From Halobaculum sp. XH14 (GTDB taxonomy: Archaea > Halobacteriota > Halobacteria > Halobacteriales > Haloferacaceae): a DNA stretch of 64,000 nucleotides. Both the position numbers and the translations under genes were made by a program. The notes under the pieces are model-generated. The model saw nothing but the letters and a program-made list of their open reading frames with translations. It had not been told where the DNA came from and made no database searches. Below, one piece after another: positions 33,663 through 41,406 of the stretch (position 1 is the stretch's first letter; each line of letters opens with the position of its first letter). The DNA is taken from the NCBI RefSeq assembly GCF_032116555.1, contig NZ_CP134949.1, forward strand, positions 682,001 to 746,000, in the 5' to 3' direction.

Positions 33663-34055
33663 TCACAGGTCGTCTCTCTGGAACCGGCGGGGACTGTATG
33701 GACAGCCATCCCGAGGAACGCCACCAGGCTTCCACGTCCTCTTCCCGCTACTCCACTCCTTGATGCCTTTAATCGGACCGCTGCACACCGGTTTCTGCTT
33801 GCCGTCCTCCGGGTCAGGCCGCTTGAACAGGACACACGCATAGTGGACGACCTGGTCGCCCAGCATAGCGTGTTTCGAGCACGGGCACTTGATCGCCGCC
33901 CGGTCCTCATCGAGAAGGAACTGGCCTTCCTTGATGGCTTTCTTTGCCACGTCCTTCTTCGACATGTCCGAAACGTCTACTTCGTTGACGTCGCTGTCCG
34001 TGTCATCGTCGCTGATCAGGTCTTCGAGGTCGATGTCGATTTCTTCAAGTCCCAT
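33663..34055 (-). CDS. Cysteine-cluster protein
   Basis: 130 residues. Acidic N-terminus (EIDIDLEDLISDDDTDSDVN) and a compact C-terminal half with CPCSKHAMLGDQVVHYACVL, KQKPVCSGPIKG and PRDGCPYSPRRF: five cysteines and two histidines able to bind zinc. It lies seven bases before the ATPase N-terminal part and is probably co-translated. Confidence 0.62.
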   Translation of the reverse strand: MGLEEIDIDLEDLISDDDTDSDVNEVDVSDMSKKDVAKKAIKEGQFLLDEDRAAIKCPCSKHAMLGDQVVHYACVLFKRPDPEDGKQKPVCSGPIKGIKEWSSGKRTWKPGGVPRDGCPYSPRRFQRDDL

Positions 34056-34064
34056 AGTTCCGAG

Positions 34065-34853
34065 TCACTCCTTGAGTTGGTCGTCAATCTCGTTCTCTGT
34101 CTCTTCCAACCAGTCAGGGCCGCTGACCGAGCCGCTGCTGTCGCTGAAGGTGCTGCCTTCATCCAGCAAGCCCTCGCCGCCGAAGAACCCGTCCTGGTCG
34201 TTGTCTTCGTCGCTGTCGTCACTGCTTTGCAGCGTATCCAGCAGCTGGATTACTACCTTCCAGTCCTGCCGGATCTGGTCGCGTTGCTGCTTCGCCTCCT
34301 GGAGCTGCAGCTTCTTCTCCTGCTTCTCCTCCTTCAACTCGTACTCCAGTTCATCCATTTCCTCGCTGTGCCGGAGCTCCCGCTTCTCGATCCCCCGATC
34401 GAACTCCACGTCTTCATCGACGTCGACGAGGCAGTCCCCGCAGTACGTGCCGTCCTTCAATCCGTGGCCGGTCGTACAACTGGGGCAGAGCAGCGTGCCG
34501 CAGGCATCACACCGTGACTGGCAGCGGTGACACGTCTCCGTTCCGCAGACGGAGCACGTTCCTGAGAGCTGGTTGGGTTCGTCAGCTTCAGCAAGTACGT
34601 GCTGGCATGACGGGCATTCCGGGCGTTTCTGGACTGTGACGGAGAACTGGCTGCCGTCTTCCAGGACGAAGTTGTGCGTCTCGTCTTTTACGAAGCCGTC
34701 GCCGGGTTTGAACGGTTTGACGACGGTCGCTTCCTTCGTCTCCATGTCGAGACGGGAGCCGTCGCTGGCTTCCAGGTCTGGTTCGACTGGCTCCAGATCT
34801 ATGTCGAGGTCGACGCCGAACTCGTCGGCCAGGTCTTCGAGGTTCGAGCTCAC
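34065..34853 (-). CDS. Multi-zinc-finger protein with coiled coil
   Basis: 262 residues. Acidic N-terminus; a small beta domain; then five or more zinc knuckles in a row (CPSC, CSVCGTETCHRC, CDACG, CPSC, CGDC, about residues 90-150); then a long coiled coil (MDELEYELKEEKQEKKLQLQ) and an acidic tail. It looks like a RING- or B-box-like protein-interaction hub. The GTG at 34853 is 6 nt after the GGAGGTGA at the end of the upstream gene. Confidence 0.68.
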   Translation of the reverse strand: MSSNLEDLADEFGVDLDIDLEPVEPDLEASDGSRLDMETKEATVVKPFKPGDGFVKDETHNFVLEDGSQFSVTVQKRPECPSCQHVLAEADEPNQLSGTCSVCGTETCHRCQSRCDACGTLLCPSCTTGHGLKDGTYCGDCLVDVDEDVEFDRGIEKRELRHSEEMDELEYELKEEKQEKKLQLQEAKQQRDQIRQDWKVVIQLLDTLQSSDDSDEDNDQDGFFGGEGLLDEGSTFSDSSGSVSGPDWLEETENEIDDQLKE

Positions 34854-35581
34854 AGAGCATCACCTCCTGCGCTTCCGCCGATGCCGCCGTCACCGGCACC
34901 GCCGCTGCTTCCTCCGCTGCCAGACCCGCCGGAGCCTCCTGCATCTCCACCGGAGCTGCCGCCGTCCATGCCGTAGCCGGAGGGACCGGTAGGTCCGAGA
35001 TCACCGGCATCTGCCGTAGAGACGTCACCGCTGTACGCTGCGGCGTCGGAAGCTGCTTCAGCCGCAGAACTACCTGAAGCACCGTTACCGTCTCCACTGT
35101 CGCCGGCAGGAGAGACGTTCCCGTCAGCGTCGGCCTCTAAGCCGTGGGCTTCCACAGCGTCACTCATTTTCGCCCAGCCAGGGTTCTGCTCCGCAATCTT
35201 GGCAACGGCCTCAGTCTCTCCGCTGGCGTCGACCAGACCCGGGTCGTTGAGGACGTCGGAGAAGATGTAGGGATTGTCTGAGGACCTGTTTGCGATCTTC
35301 TCCGGTGACTGGCCTTTGTACGAGGACTGTCGGGCAAGCTTCGACACGTCGTCCCCACGCGCCAATTTTCTCTTCCGGTGACTGAACTTCCGCTCCTCTT
35401 TCTCCTCTTCCGGCAACCCGTCGAAGTCGACGAGTTCGGGTCCGTCGCCGGTCAGCAGGAGGTATCGTTCTCCGACCGCTCGGACTAGGTTCTTCCCGGC
35501 GTCCATCAGCTGCCGCAGAGCGTCGATGACGCCGTCGACCTCCAGGTCGTCACGGGTTTCAGGGTGTTCTGGGTTCACCAT
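34850..35581 (-). CDS. Glycine-rich low-complexity protein
   Basis: 243 residues. The N-terminal half is helical and charged (DALRQLMDAGKNLVRAVGER). The last about 90 residues are mostly G, S, A and D (GGSSGGDAGGSGGSGSGGSS), a flexible tail. Disordered tails of this kind suit structural or scaffolding roles. Its stop is overlapped by the next gene. Confidence 0.65.
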   Translation of the reverse strand: MVNPEHPETRDDLEVDGVIDALRQLMDAGKNLVRAVGERYLLLTGDGPELVDFDGLPEEEKEERKFSHRKRKLARGDDVSKLARQSSYKGQSPEKIANRSSDNPYIFSDVLNDPGLVDASGETEAVAKIAEQNPGWAKMSDAVEAHGLEADADGNVSPAGDSGDGNGASGSSAAEAASDAAAYSGDVSTADAGDLGPTGPSGYGMDGGSSGGDAGGSGGSGSGGSSGGAGDGGIGGSAGGDAL

Positions 35582-35585
35582 GGTT

Positions 35586-36386
35586 TCACATACTTTCGGC
35601 TATCGCGTCAGCAACCTCATCCAGCTGGTCGAAGAACCCCTTCTTCCGCCTACGGCTCGAAGATGACTTTGAACTCGCCGTCTTCTTTTTCTGGACGGAG
35701 AAGCCCTGGCTATGGCTGGTCTTGGAATCCACCATCCACTTTTCCATGATGTTGTGCCAGCTCCAGCCGCTGCTGGTCTCCTTGATGTAGTCACCGGTCA
35801 AACTGGAGCGATCCCCGACGTAACTGCTCCACTCTGCATCCGCGATAAGGTACGGATCTCCGTTGATCCGTGTCCATGCCATCTTGCCAGGTCGCCAGCC
35901 AAACAATTCGTCGTATGCTTCCCGGAGCCGGTCTGTTCCTGTGTCAGTGTCTTCGGGGATCCGGACCTGGGGGAGCAGATGGCAATTCTTGTCGCCCATG
36001 TGTTCAACGAGGATGATCCTGACGTCGAACCCAGCTGCTACGAACAGGTTGGAGAGGAGAACGGTCTGATCTTCACAGTCGCCGCTTAGACGGTCCAGCA
36101 TCTCCGACGCCAGAGGCACCGAACTCCCGCTTCTGTGGTAGTCGACTTCGTCGGCTACGAGCTTGTGTAGGACAGCGACGTATTTCGTCCAGTTTGGCTG
36201 GGTGGTGGAGAAGCGGTTGTCGATGTCCTCGGTGATGTACTGGTATTCGCCTTTCCTGATTTTCCGGGTATAGTCCTTCATCGTGCTGGGTTCGTTGGTT
36301 TCGCGGTTGGTTCGCCTGTGGCTGGACGGTCTGTTGTTGTCGACGTTGTCGAGCAGTTGCGTCAATTTTCTTCGGTCGTTGGGCAC
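35586..36386 (-). CDS. Transglutaminase-like cysteine protease-fold protein
   Basis: 266 residues. LDRLSGDCEDQTVLLSNLFV has the catalytic-type Cys of the transglutaminase-like fold, followed by AGFDVRIILVEHMGDKNCHL with the His and DPYLIADAEW with a likely Asp. The GTG at 36386 follows GAGGTGGA by 7-8 nt; an earlier in-frame GTG at 36398 overlaps that site and is less likely. Archaeal members are mainly thought to be proteases or amidases. First gene of the five-gene operon ending at 31609. Confidence 0.78.
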   Translation of the reverse strand: MPNDRRKLTQLLDNVDNNRPSSHRRTNRETNEPSTMKDYTRKIRKGEYQYITEDIDNRFSTTQPNWTKYVAVLHKLVADEVDYHRSGSSVPLASEMLDRLSGDCEDQTVLLSNLFVAAGFDVRIILVEHMGDKNCHLLPQVRIPEDTDTGTDRLREAYDELFGWRPGKMAWTRINGDPYLIADAEWSSYVGDRSSLTGDYIKETSSGWSWHNIMEKWMVDSKTSHSQGFSVQKKKTASSKSSSSRRRKKGFFDQLDEVADAIAESM

Positions 36387-36431
36387 GGGTTGATCCACCT
36401 CTCGGATTGTCGGTTGCTACGTGGCTTCGTC

Positions 36432-36467
36432 GGTTAACTTTTTGGTTAACTGTACCTATAGGTTAAT
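36432..36467. repeat. GGTTAAC repeats between divergent operons
   Basis: Three copies of GGTTAA(C/T) start at 36432, 36444 and 36461, in the AT-rich region between the transglutaminase operon and the gene at 36564. Each of the first two is a GTTAAC palindrome, a plausible operator half-site array. The regulator is unknown. Confidence 0.45.
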
Positions 36468-36563
36468 GGAGCAGTGTCTATCTGTCTTGTAGCGAAACTT
36501 TATCGCCGAGACGGTGATAATCGCTGTCAGGAGCCAGCTAAGGAATAAAGACAGATTTCCTAT

Positions 36564-37544
36564 ATGAAACAGAAACGAGTCTCTCCAACCCGTGTAGAAG
36601 TCCGGGAACCTGAGAAACGATCCGGCGGTGAATACTACCCCTTGCCACTGCCTGATGAAATCGAGTTACTGGAAATCGACCAAGGGGACACGGTTGTACT
36701 GGAACTGGTCGAAGAAGAGGTCCAGGGCAAATCCATCCGGTACATCCAAGGACACAGTGGGGAGGCTCCTCGGAACCAAATGACTGTTAGACGGCAGTCT
36801 GGATGTTCTCCGGAGCTGTTCATACAGTGTCCTGCCGCTTTCTCCGGTGAACACGGGTCACCGCCGTTCAACGAACTAGGGAAAGGTGATCGGCTTGTTG
36901 TCGAGGTCCTTGTCGATGAGGGAGAGTTCCGGATTTACGGCTACGACGATTACCGATATCGGTTCCAACAGCTTTCAGAGGATGATGGTCCGCCACCGGA
37001 GCTGCCGCTGGCAATTCCTTTGATCGCCTCTAACAACGACGGATACACGGATTTGTCCGGTGAGAAAGAGGGCCAGGAGTTCGAGATCGTGCCTTTCCAC
37101 GGCCAAGATGAGGTTTTTGTGGAGCTTGGGGAGGAGATGGGTAAACAGGATTTGATGCGCGGCAATCGGTTTCGCGGTATCCCTAATCTGCTTCGGGCAG
37201 CTGGAGAACGGACGGGAATACCTGAAAGATCTGTCGACAAGATCGAGATATACTGGGACTCAGAAGACGTTTCGATGAATCCTGACGGCGAGAAAATCTA
37301 CGAGGAACATGACACAGATTCTGCGAAAGTGGTGCTTCCGGAGCAGGGTTCGTATTTGATTATAGTTGAAGCCGGTGAGGACTCAGGGAGTCATTGGCTT
37401 GCAGCGGACCCAAATATTGCGCTGACTGATCCAATCAGAGACAAATGGAGTGCTTTCCTGTTCGAGGACTCGGAAGAGTTGCAGGCTCCGAAGATCTACA
37501 TCCCAGTTCCGAGAACGGGTAAAGGTCACTGGGATACTTACTGA
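36564..37544 (+). CDS. Beta-rich hypothetical protein
   Basis: 326 residues. The first third reads as an AbrB- or OB-like small beta domain (GDTVVLELVEEEVQGKSIRY), and similar strands recur later (GDRLVVEVLVDEGEFRIYGY, QEFEIVPFHGQDEVFVELGE). No family recognised. It is the first gene rightward of the GGTTAAC repeats. Confidence 0.62.
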   Translation: MKQKRVSPTRVEVREPEKRSGGEYYPLPLPDEIELLEIDQGDTVVLELVEEEVQGKSIRYIQGHSGEAPRNQMTVRRQSGCSPELFIQCPAAFSGEHGSPPFNELGKGDRLVVEVLVDEGEFRIYGYDDYRYRFQQLSEDDGPPPELPLAIPLIASNNDGYTDLSGEKEGQEFEIVPFHGQDEVFVELGEEMGKQDLMRGNRFRGIPNLLRAAGERTGIPERSVDKIEIYWDSEDVSMNPDGEKIYEEHDTDSAKVVLPEQGSYLIIVEAGEDSGSHWLAADPNIALTDPIRDKWSAFLFEDSEELQAPKIYIPVPRTGKGHWDTY

Positions 37545-37570
37545 ATTAGTCTTCCCCAGTGGAAATCAGA

Positions 37571-37607
37571 GGGTGTTCTATCTCTGGTTCACCTGGGCAG
37601 AACACCC
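37571..37607. repeat. Inverted repeat with 9-bp arms after the 326-residue gene
   Basis: GGGTGTTCT (37571-37579) and AGAACACCC (37599-37607) are perfect complements with a 19-base loop. The following 190 bases up to the convergent gene contain no supported gene. The repeat could be a transcription end or a small structured RNA. Confidence 0.45.
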
Positions 37608-37795
37608 CGTGGTTCACCCCTGTATCAGTCCGGGCAGCATACCGTGCGTGAATCACGGGACGGCGGCAGGTTTCAGGTTAGAGCACCCCCACGGGAAAAT
37701 TGGGTCAGGCAGGGGAGAAAAGGTAGGTCGTAACTGAGAGAAAAGAGCAGCTGAGTTGAAGAAAAAAGAGAGGGAAAATGTGGGCGCGGAGAAAG

Positions 37796-38629
37796 TCAGC
37801 GGTGCGGCTGACGATACATCTCTAATTTCCGCTGGTACTCATCCCAGTCGCTTTCCTGAATCAATTCCTCGTCCTCATCCTCGTACTCCACATCTTCCTC
37901 GTAGCTTCCCCATCCGAAACTGGAGTAGACTGAGTCGCTTCGGTCGGTGACTATCTGAGGTTCCATGTGGAACTGGTCGGCTTTCTTGATTTTCTGGTCG
38001 ATCTGGTAGACGGTTTCTTCCTCGGGTTCGCTGTATCTGAGGTTCTCCCATCCAAATGCTGAGTCCAGGCGGTGTCCTACAGTTGCTCCCGCGAGTTCTC
38101 CTGTGTCTTTGATCCGGGCAAATTGGAATCTGCTGCCATCTCTGAAGTAGTAGAGGTCGCCTTTGTAGTCGTATAGGAAGACTGAGACGCTGCCAGAGGT
38201 GTTCTTCAAGGAGTTTTGAACCGCGTTCACTGTATCGCGGTCTTTCCGTTTGTAGATGTCTCTCAGGAGTTGGTAGCTGTCGGCTCTCCCATCCTTGAAG
38301 TGGTTTTCCGGTGTGACTGAGCCGTTATGGACGAGAACGTTCTCCCGGTGCTTGAACGGGTGACTGTTCTTGAAGCAGACCGCGCCTTGAGTCGCTAAAC
38401 GAAGGTGTAGGACGATAAAACGGCTGTCCTTGTATCTCTCCACGATTTCTTCGATGTCCTCGAAGCCGAGTTGTTCTTCGCTCTTGTAGACTTCTCTGTC
38501 TTCATTGAATACTCCGAATCCGTCGCTGTTTCTCGGCGCGGCTTCATGGACGGCGACGTGGAGCAGTCGGATTAGGTTGGAGGTTTTGATTGTTCCTGTG
38601 GGGTTGTGTAGGAAGAAGATTTCACACAT
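37796..38629 (-). CDS. Class II glutamine amidotransferase (Ntn hydrolase)
   Basis: 277 residues. The N-terminus MCEIFFLHN exposes Cys2 as the nucleophile after Met removal. Further marks are RNSDGFGVFNEDREVY, LHLRLATQGAVCFKNSHPFK and VLVHNGSVTPEN, the glutamine-site and oxyanion elements of GATase II. The enzyme frees ammonia from glutamine for a partner. It overlaps the amidoligase gene by eight bases, so the likely acceptor reaction is that of the amidoligase. Confidence 0.88.
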   Translation of the reverse strand: MCEIFFLHNPTGTIKTSNLIRLLHVAVHEAAPRNSDGFGVFNEDREVYKSEEQLGFEDIEEIVERYKDSRFIVLHLRLATQGAVCFKNSHPFKHRENVLVHNGSVTPENHFKDGRADSYQLLRDIYKRKDRDTVNAVQNSLKNTSGSVSVFLYDYKGDLYYFRDGSRFQFARIKDTGELAGATVGHRLDSAFGWENLRYSEPEEETVYQIDQKIKKADQFHMEPQIVTDRSDSVYSSFGWGSYEEDVEYEDEDEELIQESDWDEYQRKLEMYRQPHR

Positions 38630-39365
38630 TGTAGTTCACCTGTTCTTGAATTGTAGAGTTGTAGCTGGTTTCTGAGCTGTTTTGAATTGATTCTGCTGTA
38701 AGTTCGGCTTCTAAAGTGTCGTTGTAGAGTCCTTGACGTAGGTATGAGTTGATCGATGTCGTCACTATATTGACCGCGTTCATCACGTCTTCTGCTGACT
38801 GCATGGCGGGGAATAGCCGGAACTCGATGGTGTCGTATTTCCCTTTCATAAACGTGATTCTCCGGTATTTCTGCCTCCGGCTCTTTAGCTGACTGTCTAT
38901 CATCCAGCTATTCTCTAACGGGCGGCAGTAGTACCCGTAAGTGGAATCCGGGTCAAATGGATGGAGGTCTTCGTTTCTCACCCGTTTTCTGAGTCGTGGA
39001 CAGGTGTCCCAGAGGTCTGAGTCCTTGAGGCGGTCGATAAACCAGTTATGGAACTTGAGGGATGCGAGTCGGTAGTAATCTCGGTCGTTGTTCAATGAGA
39101 CGTGGATATGCAGTCCCATTGAGGCGTTTATCTCCGAGATTATCTCGTATAACTGGTTTAGAGAGCCTTCGAGCCTGTTTTGCCCGTCTGGGTAACTGAG
39201 CGGTTCGGAGACGTATTCGATGCGTTTTGCGTGGGGTTTTTCGGTTCTTAGAGAGCCGTCGTGTACGGAGTTGAAGTAGGGTATTGCCCGTTCTGTCGGG
39301 GTTGTGCGGTCGTCAATGCCGCACTCTACTTCTACTCCTATTTGGTCTATCCATAGTCCTGAAAT
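38622..39365 (-). CDS. Amidoligase (COOH-NH2 ligase family) with ATT start
   Basis: 247 residues. IDQIGVEVECGI (N-terminal strand with two Glu), HDGSL, RIEYVSEPLS, NASMGLHIHVSLNND and TIEFRLFPAM are the ordered motifs of amidoligase/glutamate-cysteine-ligase-like enzymes. The first ATG (39119) would remove 82 residues including IGVEVE. The frame starts with ATT at 39365, 6 nt after GGTGA, and is closed upstream by TGA. Amidoligases are known to occur beside class II amidotransferases, as here, and are thought to form amide bonds on peptides or proteins. Confidence 0.83.
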   Translation of the reverse strand: MSGLWIDQIGVEVECGIDDRTTPTERAIPYFNSVHDGSLRTEKPHAKRIEYVSEPLSYPDGQNRLEGSLNQLYEIISEINASMGLHIHVSLNNDRDYYRLASLKFHNWFIDRLKDSDLWDTCPRLRKRVRNEDLHPFDPDSTYGYYCRPLENSWMIDSQLKSRRQKYRRITFMKGKYDTIEFRLFPAMQSAEDVMNAVNIVTTSINSYLRQGLYNDTLEAELTAESIQNSSETSYNSTIQEQVNYNV

Positions 39366-39371
39366 CGTTTG

Positions 39372-39376
39372 TCACC
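39372..39376 (-). promoter_or_regulatory. Shine-Dalgarno core 6 nt before the ATT start of the amidoligase
   Basis: AGGTGA, CAAACG, ATT. A TATA-like TTTTTTAAAG (about 39397-39406) lies upstream on the same strand, so the message has a short leader carrying this site. Confidence 0.65.
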
Positions 39377-39448
39377 TATACCAACACTGTGATGTTATCT
39401 TTAAAAAAGTATAATCATAGTGACTATTTGAGGTGAAACAACCGTACA

Positions 39449-39928
39449 ATGCCCGACACACTACAACAATACCGGGAAACTGAGATGGATGAGGACGGGA
39501 TATTCCGCGCCCTTGTCCAGCGACAAAAATCAGGGAAACTCAAACTCTACATAGAAGGATCAGAAGAACTCGAAGACTTCTTCCAGACCGAAGAAACCGA
39601 GCAATCCAGTCAATGGAAGAGCGGAGACAGTTACCACGATTATTACCTTCGACAGTACGAGAGAAACGGTGAATCCGACCTTGCCGAGTATTTCAGCGAC
39701 AAGCACGACAAGTTCGGCAGTGACTACGTGCAGAGCGGGAAGATAAACGTTGGACTGCTACGCACCGTTGGACTGAGCGAAGGAGTTGTTTTCCAGATTC
39801 CAGAAACGTACTCCGAGGAGACCCTCAAGGAGTCGGTAGAATCCTTGAAGACTGTTATCGAAGAGATTTATGAGGAGTTCATCAGACCGATGAACGTCAC
39901 CACTCAGATTTCCATTCAGGAGTTCTAA
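39449..39928 (+). CDS. Hypothetical protein
   Basis: 159 residues, ATG at 39449. Charged and mainly helical (YRETEMDEDGIFRALVQRQK; ESVESLKTVIEEIYEEFIRP). It is divergent from the amidoligase gene, whose promoter region it shares. No family recognised. Confidence 0.62.
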   Translation: MPDTLQQYRETEMDEDGIFRALVQRQKSGKLKLYIEGSEELEDFFQTEETEQSSQWKSGDSYHDYYLRQYERNGESDLAEYFSDKHDKFGSDYVQSGKINVGLLRTVGLSEGVVFQIPETYSEETLKESVESLKTVIEEIYEEFIRPMNVTTQISIQEF

Positions 39929-39932
39929 CTGC

Positions 39933-39984
39933 ACCCCTTCCCATTTTCCCCTCTTTCTTTCTCTTTTTCGCGCCCTATTTTTTC
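39933..39984 (+). terminator. Pyrimidine-rich tract after the 159-residue gene
   Basis: About 50 bases of almost only C and T, with runs such as TTTTCCCC, TCTTTCTTTC and ATTTTTT. Archaeal transcription often ends in T-rich tracts, so this is a likely end for the upstream message. About 170 further bases to 40156 carry no gene but contain a TATA-like GCATATAAAG near 40112. Confidence 0.45.
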
Positions 39985-40144
39985 TGAACCGCCGTACTTG
40001 TTGCCGCCCCTGTTTTCCCCGGAGAGTTTGTTCCTGTTTGAGCCTTTGCGCGTATCCGCGTACACGCACCCGTGAGAAGGTCGCCGGAATCACGCACCGC
40101 ATCAGCATAATGCATATAAAGATAATTCGGTCAACCCTTTCCCA

Positions 40145-40149
40145 GGTGA
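40145..40149 (+). promoter_or_regulatory. Shine-Dalgarno core 7 nt before an ATT start
   Basis: CAGGTGA, ACTACCA, ATT at 40157. The TATA-like element near 40112-40120 would give a message starting just before this site. Confidence 0.6.
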
Positions 40150-40156
40150 ACTACCA

Positions 40157-40471
40157 ATTACATCCGAACAAGAACGCGAGATCGAATCTATACTCAAGAA
40201 ATTCCCATTCCACGGCAGAGACACAGACCGCCAAGTCACCGTGCTATCCTCATACCTGGTAGAGGCACTCGGCAACAACAAGACCGACACAGCCGAAGAA
40301 CTCGAGGTGGATAGGAACACGGTGAACAAGATCGAAAAATCTTGGAACAGTCTGTCCCTATCTGAGAAATTGAAGCTGATCGACTTCCTCCGCAGGGAGG
40401 TTGCCGAGAGACACTTCACAGATCTAGAGGCAGTGTCCGTTGATTCGGGGACCGGCGGCCAGACCGCATAA
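40157..40471 (+). CDS. Helix-turn-helix protein with ATT start
   Basis: 104 residues: TSEQEREIESILKKFPFHGR, then VTVLSSYLVEALGNN and KTDTAEELEVDRNTVNKIEK, the last a helix-turn-helix of the sigma/Xre-like type. The first standard codon (GTG 40241) would lose 28 residues of the first helices. The ATT at 40157 has GGTGA 7 nt before it. Likely a regulator of the small-gene run that follows. Confidence 0.68.
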   Translation: MTSEQEREIESILKKFPFHGRDTDRQVTVLSSYLVEALGNNKTDTAEELEVDRNTVNKIEKSWNSLSLSEKLKLIDFLRREVAERHFTDLEAVSVDSGTGGQTA

Positions 40472-40539
40472 CTATCATTATTAATTATGTGGTAATATAG
40501 ACAACACTTATTTAAAAGAAAGTTGTCATATATACCACT

Positions 40540-40749
40540 GTGGAAACCATGAGTACAACAAGCTCAGACGCAACTGGAGTGGCGAACCGAAGCGCCGTAG
40601 ACGAATCTAAAGGAAAACCAGAAGTAGAACCTGGCAACCGGGATATTCAACCAGTAATAGACGAAAACCAGGACAACCACGTCAACGAGGAAGCCGTCAT
40701 CCAAAAAGCCAGCAGAACACTCGGATTCATCCGATACCCTCGTAGGTGA
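40540..40749 (+). CDS. Small hydrophilic protein
   Basis: 69 residues. A TATA-like TTTAAAAG (40511-40518) is about 26 bases before the GTG at 40540, suiting a leaderless start; an ATG at 40549 is the alternative. The sequence is polar and probably disordered (SDATGVANRSAVDESKGKPE). Its stop is part of the GGTGA for the next gene. Confidence 0.58.
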   Translation: METMSTTSSDATGVANRSAVDESKGKPEVEPGNRDIQPVIDENQDNHVNEEAVIQKASRTLGFIRYPRR

Positions 40750-40758
40750 GAATCAGTA

Positions 40759-41040
40759 GTGGATGAGGTCAACGAGATACTGGAAGGCCCAGCTAAACAC
40801 GAGGACAAAGGAATCGCGGCACGGCTAACCTACGACCAGGAGACAGACTCCTACAGAGTCGAATACAGCCCGCTTCTGGAGAACGGAGAAATCACCGAGG
40901 AGTGGATCGTATTCGGCGGCACTGTCGGATACAACGACTCTGTCTACAGTAGTGAAGAAGCGGCCCACGAGTTCTATGATCAGCTGGAAAACCTGGGACA
41001 AGACGAGATCCTGGACGAGCTCGCAGTAGGTGAAGAGTAG
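40759..41040 (+). CDS. Small acidic protein
   Basis: 93 residues from a GTG 9 nt after GGTGA, overlapping no standard frame upstream. YRVEYSPLLENGEITEEWIV and YSSEEAAHEFYDQLENLGQD suggest a small alpha-beta fold. Not recognised. Second in the rightward small-gene run from 40540 to 42892. Confidence 0.62.
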   Translation: MDEVNEILEGPAKHEDKGIAARLTYDQETDSYRVEYSPLLENGEITEEWIVFGGTVGYNDSVYSSEEAAHEFYDQLENLGQDEILDELAVGEE

Positions 41041-41406
41041 ATGGAAGCAGTACGCGAGATTCTCGAAGCCGAAGGCACCAGCGTAGAGGAAATGGACATC
41101 AACGAGTCCTACAGCTACGACGGCGGAGAAGCCTTCAACGACCTGGCCATCGAGAAAGTCTACGACAACGTTCTCAGCGTCGAACAGCACTACACGCAGC
41201 GGATGGACCGTATGAGCGACCCAGAAGTCAGGTTCGACGTATCCGATCCGGAGGACTGGACGCCGATAGAATATACTCAGCACCCGGCAATTTACCAGAG
41301 AGACGAGGACGGGCTCGAGATGGACGACTTCCTACGGAAGTGGGACAAGAATCTACAAAACCAATTCCCAGCTGACGAAGTCACAGAAGGAGGCGGTAGA
41401 CAGTGA
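41041..41406 (+). CDS. Acidic hypothetical protein
   Basis: 121 residues. The ATG directly follows the previous TAG and is 7 nt after GGTGA. Helical and acidic; not recognised. It ends in a four-base overlap with the next gene. Confidence 0.62.
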   Translation: MEAVREILEAEGTSVEEMDINESYSYDGGEAFNDLAIEKVYDNVLSVEQHYTQRMDRMSDPEVRFDVSDPEDWTPIEYTQHPAIYQRDEDGLEMDDFLRKWDKNLQNQFPADEVTEGGGRQ

